64,000 bases of DNA from Collinsella sp. (GCA_019419505.1 DXZS01000025.1:1-64000), one strand, 5' to 3'. Shown: positions 25,927 through 34,919, counted from the first letter of the stretch. The notes: generated by a model from the letters alone, not told the origin. A program made the numbers and translations.

Positions 25927-27768
25927 ATGCAGTTTAAACTTGCGAATGTTGTACTTAAAGTTGAAAAGCATGCAAAGGATTTTCCCGAACTCTACTATCG
26001 CGTGCTCTCTGGTGATGCTTCGTATGATGACGACATTCATTCACTTCATATCAATGGAAACGTTGACTTTCTGACGTATGTAAATGGCTTATCTGCTGGC
26101 AAATGGCATCAGTATGCGTCTGTTGACAGCGTCGTCTTGCATATGGCTTTATTTGGCAGAGGCCGGGTTGTCGTTCATGGAGTGAGATCTGGCGAGCTGA
26201 ATCCTGTCGAGCTTAAATCGAATCCTTTTGATGGCGATGAAGTTGATCCTTGCGTTATCGATATAGATATCGATACGACCGGCTACGACTTGATCGGTTT
26301 TAGGATTGAGAGTGATGGGGGCTATTCCGTAGACCTCTTGAACGCTTCCTATCTGGCTGATGTTCCTGAGGACTCAATTAACCCGATCAATCTTGCTCTT
26401 TCTACTACCACATTTAAGAATGAACGGTACATTCTCCCTAATATCGACCTCGTTAAAGCGGGCATCTCTCAAGAGGATGGTCCGATTCGCGACCACTTTC
26501 ACATGTTTGTTGTCGACAATGGGAAGACGCTCGATTCTGCATCACTTTCCGATGAGCTGGTCACTGTGCTTCCGAATCCCAATACGGGCGGTTCGGGAGG
26601 ATTCGCGCGTGGAATGGTGGCGGCTACTGAAACTCCTGGTCAGTTCACCCATGTCATCTTGATGGATGACGATGTCTCTATCATGCCCGAGAGTTTGATT
26701 CGTACGTACAATCTCCTCTCTCTCGCTAAGGGCAAATATAAGGATGCCTTTATTAACGGCGCCATGCTCTCAATGGAGGACCCTACTCGTCAGTTTGAGG
26801 ATGTCTCGTATGTGGCGACTACCGGTGCTTATCGTCGCGTAAAAGATGATCTGAATGTCGGCAAGTTGCCTGATATCCTCGAAAACGAACGTACAAACGT
26901 CGAGGTTGATCAGGCTTATGGAGCCTGGTGGTATAGCTGTATTCCTGTGAAGGCTATCGAAAAGAACGGCCTTCCCATGCCCTTCTTCATCCGCTGCGAC
27001 GATGTTGAGTTTGGCATGCGCAATAAGCCTGTCTATATGACTATGAATTGCATTTGCGTGTGGCATGCAAGCTTTGAGGGGCGTTTCCGCGCTTCGGTTG
27101 ATTGCTACCAGTACTTCCGCAACTTCTTTGCCATGATTGCTCTCGATGATTGTGCTGACGAGAAGATGTTTGTCCTTCGTATTCAGCGAGGGGTACGTCA
27201 GAACTTGCGGGATATGGACTATCAGGCTGCCGAGTTTATTCTCGATGGCTTTGAGGATTATCTGCGTGGCCCTGAGTATCTCCAGAAGCTTGATGGTGCC
27301 GCGACGATGATCGGTAAGGGCAAGCTAAACGAAAAGCTGATTCCTGTTTCCGAGATGGACCCAGAGCTTCTACGCAAGGCCGGGGTCACGGAGCAGGTGC
27401 TCGCTAATGTTAATCTGGAATTCCATTCTTCGAAGTTTATGAAGTATTGGAGATCTATTCCTTACGATAAGCATTATCTTCCCGATGCGCTGCTGCGCGG
27501 GAAACCTGGCTATGTGGTAAAGAACGGCAGCTGTACGCTTGAGGGCAACTCGACGCGCTGCAAGACACTGGTCTTTCTTGATCCGACCCGCGAGAAGGGA
27601 TCGGTCCGCACGATGGATCGAGCGCGGTTCAAGAGTATTCGTAGCCGAGAGCACGAATTGATGGCGCGATATCGTAAAGAATGCAAGAGCGTCAGGGGGG
27701 CATGGAAAGATGCTATGCCTTATATGACTTCGCGAGAGTTCTGGGAACAGTATTTAGGTCTTAAATAA
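25927..27768 (+). CDS. GlfT2-like galactofuranosyltransferase, paralogue 2
   Basis: 613 residues, starting MQFKLAN; a TTG at 25909 would add six residues. Same plan as the gene at 22727: STTTFKNERYI, NPNTGGSGGFARGM, ILMDDDVSI, RCDDVEFGMR and VWHASF. The two are clearly related but far from identical, so they may differ in acceptor or linkage (as initiating and polymerising enzymes do in mycobacteria, an inference). The stop codon is part of a strong bidirectional terminator shared with the convergent next gene. Confidence 0.85.
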   Translation: MQFKLANVVLKVEKHAKDFPELYYRVLSGDASYDDDIHSLHINGNVDFLTYVNGLSAGKWHQYASVDSVVLHMALFGRGRVVVHGVRSGELNPVELKSNPFDGDEVDPCVIDIDIDTTGYDLIGFRIESDGGYSVDLLNASYLADVPEDSINPINLALSTTTFKNERYILPNIDLVKAGISQEDGPIRDHFHMFVVDNGKTLDSASLSDELVTVLPNPNTGGSGGFARGMVAATETPGQFTHVILMDDDVSIMPESLIRTYNLLSLAKGKYKDAFINGAMLSMEDPTRQFEDVSYVATTGAYRRVKDDLNVGKLPDILENERTNVEVDQAYGAWWYSCIPVKAIEKNGLPMPFFIRCDDVEFGMRNKPVYMTMNCICVWHASFEGRFRASVDCYQYFRNFFAMIALDDCADEKMFVLRIQRGVRQNLRDMDYQAAEFILDGFEDYLRGPEYLQKLDGAATMIGKGKLNEKLIPVSEMDPELLRKAGVTEQVLANVNLEFHSSKFMKYWRSIPYDKHYLPDALLRGKPGYVVKNGSCTLEGNSTRCKTLVFLDPTREKGSVRTMDRARFKSIRSREHELMARYRKECKSVRGAWKDAMPYMTSREFWEQYLGLK

Positions 27769-27805
27769 GAAGAGGTCCGGCTTAAGTCCGGACCTCTTCT
27801 TATTT
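27763..27805. terminator. Bidirectional terminator overlapping both convergent stop codons
   Basis: A perfect 18-bp stem (27763-27780 / 27788-27805) with a 7-base loop, A-rich on the left and T-rich on the right, so it can work on both strands. It contains the TAA of the plus-strand gene (27766-27768) and the TAA of the minus-strand gene (27800-27802). Confidence 0.92.
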
Positions 27806-28729
27806 TGAATAGGTTTTATAGGCTTGTAGCTCCCATTGTTTTCGCTCGACCTTCGCAACCGAGTCGAGGATAAGCCCCGTTGCCAGGCTTAGCCCGCATA
27901 GGAACATAAACGCGACGGCGAGCATTGCGGTGGGGAAGCGAGGGACTAATCCGGTCTGGAAGTACTCTGCGACGATTGGCACACCAAGAGCGAGCCCAAT
28001 GATGGCAAAGATGATCGCGATAAGACTGAAGAATTTGAGTGGACGATAATCTTTAAAGAGGGTTCCAATCATTGCGATGACCTTGATGCCGTCGCTGACC
28101 GTATTGAGTTTGGATTCAGAGCCCACAGGTCGATCTCGATACTCCACCGGCACGTCTTGAATGCGCCAGCGGTGGTCGACGGCATGGATGGAGAGCTCGG
28201 TTTCAATCTGGAAGCCCTCGCTCAAAACGGGGAAGGTCTTGACGAAAGGTTTGCTCATGGCTCGGTAGCCGGTCATCACGTCGTCAAAGCTGTAGCCGTA
28301 AATCCACTTGATCATGGCGCGAACAAGGTTGTTGCCAAACCCGTGAAAGGCTCGTCTATTCTCTTCGGCATAGGTGCCGTTTGAGAGGCGGTCGCCAACG
28401 GTCATATCGGCTTCGCCGTTAAGGATGGGCTCGCAAAGCGCCTTTGCCGCCTCGGCGGGGTAAGTGTCGTCTCCATCAACCATTAGATAGCATTCGGCGT
28501 CGACATCACGGAACATTTGGCGGCACACGTTGCCTTTGCCCTGTCTGGGCTCGTGGCGCACCGTGGCACCGTGCTGCTTGGCGATTTGCGAAGTGCCATC
28601 AGACGAGTTGTTGTCATATACAAAGACGGTTGCACCGGGTAACTCTCGATGAAAATCGTCGACAACTTTGCCAATCGTCAGCGCTTCGTTGTAGCAGGGG
28701 ATTATGACGGCGGTATTCGAATAGTCCAT
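27800..28729 (-). CDS. Polyprenyl-phosphate sugar synthase-like GT2 with membrane C-terminus
   Basis: 309 residues; ATG with AAAGGAGG upstream on the minus strand. The GT2 domain shows VIIPCYNEALTI, DNNSSDGTS, MVDGDDTYP and YRDRPVGSESKL. Two or three membrane helices lie in the last ~90 residues. It resembles dolichol-phosphate mannose/glucose synthase-like proteins that make a lipid-linked sugar. It is transcribed against the rest of the locus, and its promoter region is shared with the divergent ABC exporter genes. Confidence 0.82.
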   Translation of the reverse strand: MDYSNTAVIIPCYNEALTIGKVVDDFHRELPGATVFVYDNNSSDGTSQIAKQHGATVRHEPRQGKGNVCRQMFRDVDAECYLMVDGDDTYPAEAAKALCEPILNGEADMTVGDRLSNGTYAEENRRAFHGFGNNLVRAMIKWIYGYSFDDVMTGYRAMSKPFVKTFPVLSEGFQIETELSIHAVDHRWRIQDVPVEYRDRPVGSESKLNTVSDGIKVIAMIGTLFKDYRPLKFFSLIAIIFAIIGLALGVPIVAEYFQTGLVPRFPTAMLAVAFMFLCGLSLATGLILDSVAKVERKQWELQAYKTYSK

Positions 28730-28890
28730 GTAGGACCTCCTTTAATGAATCAACGGGTCGAAAGTATACCTATCGTCTGCCCCTTTGATTAGATATGGGT
28801 TAGTTCTCCAGATTTGTTGCGGTGAGTTATCGTCAACGTGGGAGGGCTATACTTTCCACTGTTATGTTTTACGAGACAAGGAGATGGTCC

Positions 28891-29736
28891 GTGGCTGACA
28901 ACGTAGAGAGTCAGAAAGCGGTGGCTAAACCGGCCTCTCACGCTAAAAATGATTTTGAAAAGGACAAGTTCATTCTTAAGCAGCTTGTCACCAAAGATTT
29001 TAAAATCAAATATCGTCGCAGTGTTCTGGGTGTGGCATGGTCCGTGCTTAACCCGCTGCTGATGATGGTTGTTATGTCGATTGTGTTCTCGACAATCTTC
29101 GCGCAAGGTCGCAATGGTTCTATTACGCCCGAAATGTATCCGCTTTACTTGATTGTCGGTAACGTGACTTTCTCTGTCATGTCCGAGTCGACGAACCAAG
29201 CGCTTATGTCCATCATTTGGGCTTCCTCGCTGCTTAAGAAGGTCAAGGTGCACCGTTGGGTCTTTCCGGTGCAGAAGGTGCTGTTCTCGCTCGTTAACTT
29301 CGCCTTCTCTTTGGTTGCTGTCGCCTTGGTTATGCTTTGGTTCCACGTGCTTCCCACCTGGCATTTAATTCTGCTGCCGGTTTGCTTGCTCCTGCTTATG
29401 TGTTTCTGCATGGGCTTGGGCATGATGCTGTCTGCGCTGGCGGTTTTTTTCCGCGATGTTATGCACCTGTGGACCGTTGTTATCACGGCCTGGATGTATC
29501 TGACGCCGATTTTCTGGACGACCGACTTCATTAGCCAGATGGCACATTGGATTCAGGTGCTCGTGGTTGTCAATCCCATGTACAACTACCTTCAGTTTAT
29601 GCGCGATATTTTCCTGTTTAATACCATGCCCTCTGCGCTTACCTTTGGGCTGTGTGTTGTTTGGGCTGTTCTTGCTCTTGCTATTGGCTACACCGTGTTT
29701 CATAAGACCGAGCACAAGTTTATTCTCTACATCTAA
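28891..29736 (+). CDS. Polysaccharide ABC exporter permease (Wzm/TagG type)
   Basis: 281 residues from GTG 28891, chosen for AAGGAG 7 bases upstream and a sensible N-terminus (MADNVES). An upstream in-frame GTG at 28822 has no good site. ABC-2 permease: DFKIKYRRSVLGVAWSVLNP is the typical amphipathic entry helix, followed by six membrane segments. With the ATPase 12 bases downstream it should export a lipid-linked glycan across the membrane. A possible -10 TATACT lies at 28848. Confidence 0.9.
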   Translation: MADNVESQKAVAKPASHAKNDFEKDKFILKQLVTKDFKIKYRRSVLGVAWSVLNPLLMMVVMSIVFSTIFAQGRNGSITPEMYPLYLIVGNVTFSVMSESTNQALMSIIWASSLLKKVKVHRWVFPVQKVLFSLVNFAFSLVAVALVMLWFHVLPTWHLILLPVCLLLLMCFCMGLGMMLSALAVFFRDVMHLWTVVITAWMYLTPIFWTTDFISQMAHWIQVLVVVNPMYNYLQFMRDIFLFNTMPSALTFGLCVVWAVLALAIGYTVFHKTEHKFILYI

Positions 29737-29748
29737 GGAGTGCTGTTC

Positions 29749-30516
29749 ATGACTGAATCTGCTATTGATTACAGCAAGCAGCCCCTTGCTGTTGAGGTCA
29801 AAGACGTCACCATGATCTTTAACATGGCGTCCGAGTCGCTTACGAACCTCAAGGAGTACTTTATTAAGCTCGCCAAGCACGAGCTGTTCTTTGAGGAGTT
29901 CCGTGCGCTTAAGCACATTTCGTTTAATGTGCATCGCGGCGAGGTCGTTGGTCTTGTTGGTACTAATGGTTCCGGTAAGTCTACGATGCTCAAGATCATC
30001 GCTGGCGTTTTGGAGCCCAGCGAAGGCGAGGTTAAGGTCCACGGCAATATCGCGCCACTAATTGAGCTCGGTGCCGGCTTTGACCCGGAGCTTACCGCGC
30101 GTGAGAACATCTATCTGAACGGTGCGCTGCTTGGATATACCAAGGAGTTTATCGACGCTAGTTTTGGCGAGATTATTGAGTTCGCCGAGCTTAAAGACTT
30201 CGTTGACATGCCCTTGAAGAACTTCTCGTCGGGTATGGTCGCGCGTATCGCCTTTGCTATCGCCACGATTACCGAGCCCGATATTTTGATTGTTGATGAG
30301 ACGCTTTCTGTTGGCGATGTCTTTTTCCAGCAGAAATGTGAGCGCCGTATTCAACACTTTATTGAGAGTGGCGACGTCACGGTCTTGTTCGTTTCTCACT
30401 CCATGGAGCAGGTTGAGCGTATTTGTCAGCGTGCCGTATGGATCGAGAAGGGTGACCTGCGCATGGATGGTCCCGTGGACGAGGTCTGCAAGGCGTACCA
30501 CGACCAGTTCAAGTAG
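29749..30516 (+). CDS. Polysaccharide ABC exporter ATPase (Wzt/TagH type)
   Basis: 255 residues from ATG 29749 (AAGGAG upstream). Walker A is GTNGSGKST, the signature is NFSSGM, Walker B is ILIVDE, and the switch His is in VSHSM. The long N-terminal extension before Walker A and GAGFDPELTARENIYLNG are typical of capsule and O-antigen exporters. It lacks the C-terminal carbohydrate-binding domain of long Wzt proteins, so export probably does not depend on a terminal cap. Partner of the preceding permease. Confidence 0.92.
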   Translation: MTESAIDYSKQPLAVEVKDVTMIFNMASESLTNLKEYFIKLAKHELFFEEFRALKHISFNVHRGEVVGLVGTNGSGKSTMLKIIAGVLEPSEGEVKVHGNIAPLIELGAGFDPELTARENIYLNGALLGYTKEFIDASFGEIIEFAELKDFVDMPLKNFSSGMVARIAFAIATITEPDILIVDETLSVGDVFFQQKCERRIQHFIESGDVTVLFVSHSMEQVERICQRAVWIEKGDLRMDGPVDEVCKAYHDQFK

Positions 30517-30518
30517 GT

Positions 30519-30524
30519 TATAAT
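30519..30524 (+). promoter_or_regulatory. Possible -10 box for tRNA-Arg(UCU)
   Basis: An exact TATAAT lies 46 bases before the tRNA and directly after the exporter ATPase stop. No good -35 is seen at 17 bases, so the call is weak. Confidence 0.4.
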
Positions 30525-30569
30525 TTATTGGCCGTGTGAACTTGTGCCCGCTTGGACGCCCGGCTTTAT

Positions 30570-30646
30570 GCTCCATTAGCTCAGTTGGATAGAGCAGGGG
30601 ACTTCTAATCCCAAGGTCGACGGTTCGAATCCGCCATGGAGCACCA
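30570..30646 (+). tRNA. tRNA-Arg, anticodon UCU
   Basis: The cloverleaf folds fully: acceptor GCTCCAT with ATGGAGC, D arm GCTC/GAGC, anticodon loop CTTCTAA (UCU, reads AGA), T arm GACGG-TTCGAAT-CCGCC loop region. The 3' CCA is encoded. It marks the border between the polysaccharide locus and glf. Confidence 0.93.
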
Positions 30647-30657
30647 GAGAGTTTTTG

Positions 30658-30690
30658 AAGACCCGGTATAATGCCGGGTCTTTGCTTTTT
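30658..30690 (+). terminator. Terminator after tRNA-Arg(UCU)
   Basis: A perfect 9-bp stem (AAGACCCGG / CCGGGTCTT) with a 7-base loop is followed by TGCTTTTT. Confidence 0.88.
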
Positions 30691-30723
30691 GGGCATGTGG
30701 GCGTGCAGTGCTCCCTCAACAAT

Positions 30724-30754
30724 AAGTCCGATGCAGCGATGCTGCACCGGACTT
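30724..30754 (-). terminator. Probable terminator after glf
   Basis: Arms 30724-30737 and 30741-30754 pair at 13 of 14 positions around a 3-base loop. Read on the minus strand it follows the glf stop by 42 bases and ends in TTATTGTT. Confidence 0.6.
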
Positions 30755-30796
30755 TCTACATCCCAGAATGGCTATCAGCCTTTGGCTGTTGGGCTT

Positions 30797-31921
30797 TTAC
30801 GACTCCGTGGGCTCCACACCCAGCTCGTTGCGGACGAGCTCGAAGGCGGCGGCGATGGCCTTGTCCATGTCGTAGTACTTGTAGCCGCCCAGGCGACCGG
30901 CGAAGATCACGTCGCCCTCCTGCGCCGCCAGCTCCTCGTACTGCCTGTACAGGGCCTCGTTCTTGGCGTCGTTGATGGGGTAGTAGGGCTCGTCGCCGGG
31001 CTTCCAATCCGCCGGGTACTCGCGCGTGATGACGGTCTTCTCCTGCGTGCCGAACTCAAAGTGCTTGTGCTCGATGATGCGGGTGTAGGGGACCTCGCGC
31101 TCGGTGTAGTTGACCACGGCCACGCCCTGGTGGTCCTGCTCGTCGAGTGTCTCGGTCTCGAAGCGCAGGCTGCGGTACTCGAGTGTGCCCAGCTTAAAGT
31201 CGTAGAACGAGTCGATGGGGCCGCAGTAGATCGTCCTGGCGGCGATATCGGGCTCGGCGGCGGCCAGCTCCTTGTACTCCACGCCGCAGCGCACCTCGAC
31301 GCCCTCGAGCATGTTGGCGACCATCTTGGTGTAGCCGCCCATGGGGATGCCCTGGTAGCGGTCGTTGAAGTAGTTGTTATCGTAGGTGAAGCGGCAGGGG
31401 AGGCGCTTTATGATGCTCGCGGGCAGGTCCTTGCAGTCGCGGCCCCACTGCTTCTCGGTGTAGCCCTTCACGAGCGTCTCGAAGATGTCGCGGCCGACGA
31501 GCGACAGCGCCTGCTCCTCGAGGTTTGTCGGCTCTCCGATGTTCTCGGCGGCCACCTGCTCGGCAATCTTGGCCTTGGCATCTGCCGGCGTGACGACGCC
31601 CGGCCACATCTTGGCGAAGGTGTTCATGTTGAAGGGCATGTTGTACATGTTGCCGTGGAAGTTGGCTACCGGCGAGTTGACGTAGTTGTTGAACTCGGCG
31701 AAGCGGTTGACGTAGCCCCAGACGTCCTTCATGGAGGTGTGGAAGATGTGCGCGCCGTAGCGGTGGACTTGGATGCCCTCGACGTCCTCGGTGTAGACGT
31801 TGCCGGCGATGTGGTCGCGGCGGTCGATGACCAGGACCGACTTGCCGGCGCGCTTGGCGGCATTGGCGAAGACGGCGCCCGAAAGGCCGGCACCGACGAC
31901 GAGGTAATCGTACTGGGACAT
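30797..31921 (-). CDS. glf: UDP-galactopyranose mutase
   Basis: 374 residues, the usual length. The FAD-binding N-terminus YDYLVVGAGLSGAVFA, then HIAGNVYTEDVEGI, YGAHIFHTS, and TEKQWGRD are family signatures. The flavoenzyme interconverts UDP-galactopyranose and UDP-galactofuranose. It supplies the donor for the two GlfT2-like transferases upstream, although a tRNA separates it from them and it runs on the opposite strand. Composition is GC-rich, like the rfb block. Confidence 0.95.
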   Translation of the reverse strand: MSQYDYLVVGAGLSGAVFANAAKRAGKSVLVIDRRDHIAGNVYTEDVEGIQVHRYGAHIFHTSMKDVWGYVNRFAEFNNYVNSPVANFHGNMYNMPFNMNTFAKMWPGVVTPADAKAKIAEQVAAENIGEPTNLEEQALSLVGRDIFETLVKGYTEKQWGRDCKDLPASIIKRLPCRFTYDNNYFNDRYQGIPMGGYTKMVANMLEGVEVRCGVEYKELAAAEPDIAARTIYCGPIDSFYDFKLGTLEYRSLRFETETLDEQDHQGVAVVNYTEREVPYTRIIEHKHFEFGTQEKTVITREYPADWKPGDEPYYPINDAKNEALYRQYEELAAQEGDVIFAGRLGGYKYYDMDKAIAAAFELVRNELGVEPTES

Positions 31922-31965
31922 GGATATGCTCCTTTGTATGTCGATTGGACAGTTACTTTAGTTTA

Positions 31966-31994
31966 GGGACAAACATATCTGATGTCTTTGTCCC
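31966..31994 (-). terminator. Hairpin between aroQ and glf
   Basis: Arms GGGACAAA and TTTGTCCC with a 13-base loop lie just after the aroQ stop on the minus strand. The tail is not T-rich, so glf may be partly read from the aro operon. Confidence 0.4.
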
Positions 31995-31999
31995 AGGGA

Positions 32000-32437
32000 T
32001 TAGTGTAGCAGATGCTCTTTCAACAGCTCTAGCGCATGTGCGTAGCCCTTCAGGCCCTCGCCGGTGATGGTGGCGAAGCAGGCTAGGCGTGCATAGCTCA
32101 CCTGGCGGAAGTCCTCGCGGGTCTCGACGGCGCTGATGTGGACCTCGACGGCGGGGATGGCGACGGCTTTGAGAGCGTCCAGGATGGCCACACTGGTGTG
32201 CGTGTAGGCTGCCGGGTTGATGACGATTCCGTCGACCTTGCCGTAGGCCTCCTGGATCTTGTCGACGATGCTGCCCTCGTGGTTGGACTGGAAGACCTCG
32301 ACCTCGTCAAAGCCCTGCGCGGCGCCTGCCTCCTGGCAGATCTGTACCAAGCGGTCGTAGTTGTCGCTGCCGTAGATGCCCGGCTCACGAATGCCGAGCA
32401 TGTTGAGGTTGGGGCCATTGATGACGAGTGCTTTCAT
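32000..32437 (-). CDS. aroQ: Type II 3-dehydroquinate dehydratase
   Basis: 145 residues, standard length. NGPNLNMLGIREPGIYG, FQSNHEGSIVD and INPAAYTHTSVAI are diagnostic. It dehydrates 3-dehydroquinate to 3-dehydroshikimate, the third shikimate step. The usual HLSN motif reads HISAV here, a substitution that might affect the active site loop. Last gene of the aro cluster, after a possible terminator at 32479-32521. Confidence 0.94.
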   Translation of the reverse strand: MKALVINGPNLNMLGIREPGIYGSDNYDRLVQICQEAGAAQGFDEVEVFQSNHEGSIVDKIQEAYGKVDGIVINPAAYTHTSVAILDALKAVAIPAVEVHISAVETREDFRQVSYARLACFATITGEGLKGYAHALELLKEHLLH

Positions 32438-32478
32438 GGTTGCTTCCTTTGTAGTTTGGCGGGCGGTGAGGCGGAATG

Positions 32479-32521
32479 AAAAACCACCACAAAGGTGCCT
32501 GTCCCTTTTGTGGTGGTTTTT
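32479..32521 (-). terminator. Hairpin between aroEK and aroQ
   Basis: A perfect 15-bp stem (32479-32493 / 32507-32521) with A-rich and T-rich ends. On the minus strand it begins 2 bases after the aroEK stop and ends in TTTTT, so aroQ may need read-through or its own promoter. Confidence 0.8.
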
Positions 32522-32522
32522 G

Positions 32523-33773
32523 TTAGAGAGCGGGTGGGAGGGTGTCGAGGAGGGCGCGGGCGGTATTGGCGGCGCAGTCGCGTGAGTCGATGATGTGGTC
32601 GGCCCAGGCGCGGTAGCGTGGCATACGTTGTTCCGCGAGCTTATCGATGCCGTCGCGTGCGGTGATGGGGCGGCCCTTGTGGGCGAGCTCTTCGAGCTTG
32701 CGGTTGAGCATCACAATTTTGCTGTTCTGGTGCAGCAGCGGATAGTTCTCGTCTCGCGTGACCACGCCACCGCCGGTGGAAAGCACCAGGCCGCTGCGCT
32801 TGGAGATGTCGGAGAGCGCCGCCGTTTCCTGCTCGCGGAAGGCCGCCTCGCCGCGCTCGACGATATAGTCGGCGCAGGGCATCCCCAGGCGTTCCTCAAG
32901 CGCGCGATCCAGGTCGATGTGCTCTCGCCCCGTGAGCAGGGCAATTTGCTCACCCACGCGGGTCTTGCCCGAGCCCGGCATGCCGATCAGCGCGATGTTC
33001 TGTTCGCGGCGTGACAAGCGCTCCGTTACGTCCAGGATGCGCTCGCGCGGGGTGACCTGGCCGGTATAGCGCTCGACGGCCTGTGCCGCCTGTGCCACGA
33101 GCATCAGCAGTCCGCCGATGTAGGGGATGCCGCGGCGCTCGGCCTCGAACATCAGACCCGTGCGGGCGGGGTTGTAGACAATGTCGATGACGCCTTCGAG
33201 CGCATCGAGTCCTTCGAGCGTGCAGGGGGCGTCGGGGCAGTGGGGGAACATGCCGGCAGGCGTGCAGTTGACGAGCAGCGCGGCATCGGATTGCTGCGCG
33301 ATGTTGTCGTAATTGACCTCGCTTGTGCGACCCACGGGTACGACGATGGCGCCCAAGTCGTCGAGTACCATGCTGGCCGTAGTGCCGGCACCGCCGGTGG
33401 CGCCGAGCACGAGGGCCTTCTTACTGGCAACCTCTACGCCCAGCTCCTCGACCAGGCACTGAAAACCGAAGTAGTCGGTGTTATCGCCGCGCAGGCGGCC
33501 GTCGGGCAGGCGCGTGATGGTGTTGACGTTGCCCATGCGCTCGGCGAGCGGGCTCAGCTCGTCCAGGTACTCCATGACGGCGCGCTTGTAGGGGATGGTC
33601 ACGTTGGTGCCCTCCCACTCGTCGCCCGTCATAAAGGCCGCGAGGTCCTCGGGCTCGCGCTCAAATCGCACGTAATCGAGCCCAGCGAGCTCTTTGTAGA
33701 TGGTTGGGGTGTAGCTGTGGCCCAACACGCGGCCCAGCACTCCGTAGGGGCGGGTTGCGGCGGTATCGGTCAT
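32523..33773 (-). CDS. aroEK: Fused shikimate dehydrogenase / shikimate kinase
   Basis: 416 residues. Residues ~1-245 are AroE: GHSYTPTIY, NVTIPYK (catalytic Lys), GDNTDYFGF (catalytic Asp) and GATGGAG (NADP binding). Residues ~255-416 are AroK: GMPGSGKT (P loop), DLDRALEER, and LSTGGGVVTR. It reduces 3-dehydroshikimate and phosphorylates shikimate. The kinase-binding residues look intact. GHSYTP differs from the common GHSLSP. Start ATG directly abuts the pheA stop, so translation is probably coupled. Confidence 0.93.
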   Translation of the reverse strand: MTDTAATRPYGVLGRVLGHSYTPTIYKELAGLDYVRFEREPEDLAAFMTGDEWEGTNVTIPYKRAVMEYLDELSPLAERMGNVNTITRLPDGRLRGDNTDYFGFQCLVEELGVEVASKKALVLGATGGAGTTASMVLDDLGAIVVPVGRTSEVNYDNIAQQSDAALLVNCTPAGMFPHCPDAPCTLEGLDALEGVIDIVYNPARTGLMFEAERRGIPYIGGLLMLVAQAAQAVERYTGQVTPRERILDVTERLSRREQNIALIGMPGSGKTRVGEQIALLTGREHIDLDRALEERLGMPCADYIVERGEAAFREQETAALSDISKRSGLVLSTGGGVVTRDENYPLLHQNSKIVMLNRKLEELAHKGRPITARDGIDKLAEQRMPRYRAWADHIIDSRDCAANTARALLDTLPPAL

Positions 33774-34919
33774 CTAGAGCACCTCCGTGTAGCTGCCAAA
33801 GTAGGTGAAGCTTTCGCACACGTCGTCGATGGAATCGAGCAGGTCGTCGAGGGCCTTGCTGCCAAAGGGGCAGTCCAGATCAAAGTAGAACATAAACTCA
33901 AAGTCGCGGCCGGGGATGGGGCGGCTCTCGAGCTTGATGAGGTTGATGTTGAGTGCGTAGAAGCGCTCGAGCACGCGATAGAGGGCGCCCGGCTCGTTGG
34001 CCGTGGTGATCATGAGCGAGGTGCGATTAGCGCCGGGGTAGACGCGCGGCTCGCGGCTGATGACGACAAAGCGCGTGTAGTTGTTGTCCGAGTCTTGGAT
34101 ATTGGGCTCCAACACCTCGAGGCCATACAGCGTGGCACAGCTGCGCGATGCGATGGCGGCAACATCGGTGCGTTCGGAGTTGGCGACCATCTCAGCCGAC
34201 ATGGCCGTGTTGGGGTACTTGGTGGCGCGCAGGCCGTGGTTCTCGATAAAGCCGGCGCACTGGGCAATGGCTTGGCCGTGGCTGTAGACCTCGCGCACGT
34301 CGGCGAGCTTGGTGCCGGGCTTGACGAGCAAGTTGTGGTCGATCTTGAGGCGAAGCGAGCGCACGATGTGGAAGTCGAACTGGGCGAGCAGGTCGTAGAC
34401 GGCGTTGACCGAGCCGGCGGTGGAGTTCTCGATGGGCAGCACGCCAAACTCGCAGAAGCCGTCGCGCACAGCGCGCATAACGCCTTCGAAGGTCTCGAAA
34501 AACGCGATGTCGGGCACGTCGAAGAGCTTGCACGCGGCGATTTGACTGTAAGCGCCCTCAACGCCCTGGCAAGCGACGGTGGCAGTTTGAGGGAAGGGCG
34601 TGTCGGAGGCTGCAGCCGTGGCGTGGGCCTTTTGCGAGACAGTGATGCCCTTGAGTTCGTTGATGTAGCGCTGCTGCTCGGCCTTGCTCATGCTCATGAG
34701 GAGACGGAACAGGGTGATGGTCTGCGCCTCGTAGCGCTCGGGCGCGCGGCTGGCGAGGTTGTTGAGCTTGGAGCGCTCGCGGGCGGGGTCGAAGACGGCC
34801 TTGCCCATCTCGATTTTTGACTTGGCGACTTCGGTGGCAATGTCCATGCGCTCGATAAAGCTGTTGAGGAGCGTGGTGTCGATGCCATCGATGGCCTGGC
34901 GGATGTCAGCAAGGTCCAT
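33774..34919 (-). CDS. pheA: Bifunctional chorismate mutase / prephenate dehydratase
   Basis: 381 residues. An N-terminal AroQ-class chorismate mutase helix bundle (~1-90, ADIRQAIDGIDTTLL) precedes a prephenate dehydratase domain (~110-290; GVEGAYSQIA, PIENSTAGSV, NNYTRFVVI with the catalytic TRF). An ACT domain follows (~300-381; NEPGALYRVL, LIKLESRP). The ACT motifs are those that bind phenylalanine, so feedback inhibition is expected. It turns chorismate into phenylpyruvate. Confidence 0.94.
   Translation of the reverse strand: MDLADIRQAIDGIDTTLLNSFIERMDIATEVAKSKIEMGKAVFDPARERSKLNNLASRAPERYEAQTITLFRLLMSMSKAEQQRYINELKGITVSQKAHATAAASDTPFPQTATVACQGVEGAYSQIAACKLFDVPDIAFFETFEGVMRAVRDGFCEFGVLPIENSTAGSVNAVYDLLAQFDFHIVRSLRLKIDHNLLVKPGTKLADVREVYSHGQAIAQCAGFIENHGLRATKYPNTAMSAEMVANSERTDVAAIASRSCATLYGLEVLEPNIQDSDNNYTRFVVISREPRVYPGANRTSLMITTANEPGALYRVLERFYALNINLIKLESRPIPGRDFEFMFYFDLDCPFGSKALDDLLDSIDDVCESFTYFGSYTEVL

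Noticed and set aside
30570..30646. tRNA-Arg as attachment site of an integrated island
   Set aside because: No integrase gene and no second copy of the tRNA 3' end was found in the window.
30671..31966. 431-codon plus-strand frame opposite glf
   Set aside because: Antisense shadow of a strongly supported glf gene; the protein is Val/Leu/Asp-rich with no motif.
31966..31994. Riboswitch before glf
   Set aside because: Only one short hairpin is present in a 78-base gap, too small for a known riboswitch class.
33240..34820. 526-codon plus-strand frame opposite aroEK and pheA
   Set aside because: Shadow of two well-supported enzymes on the minus strand.
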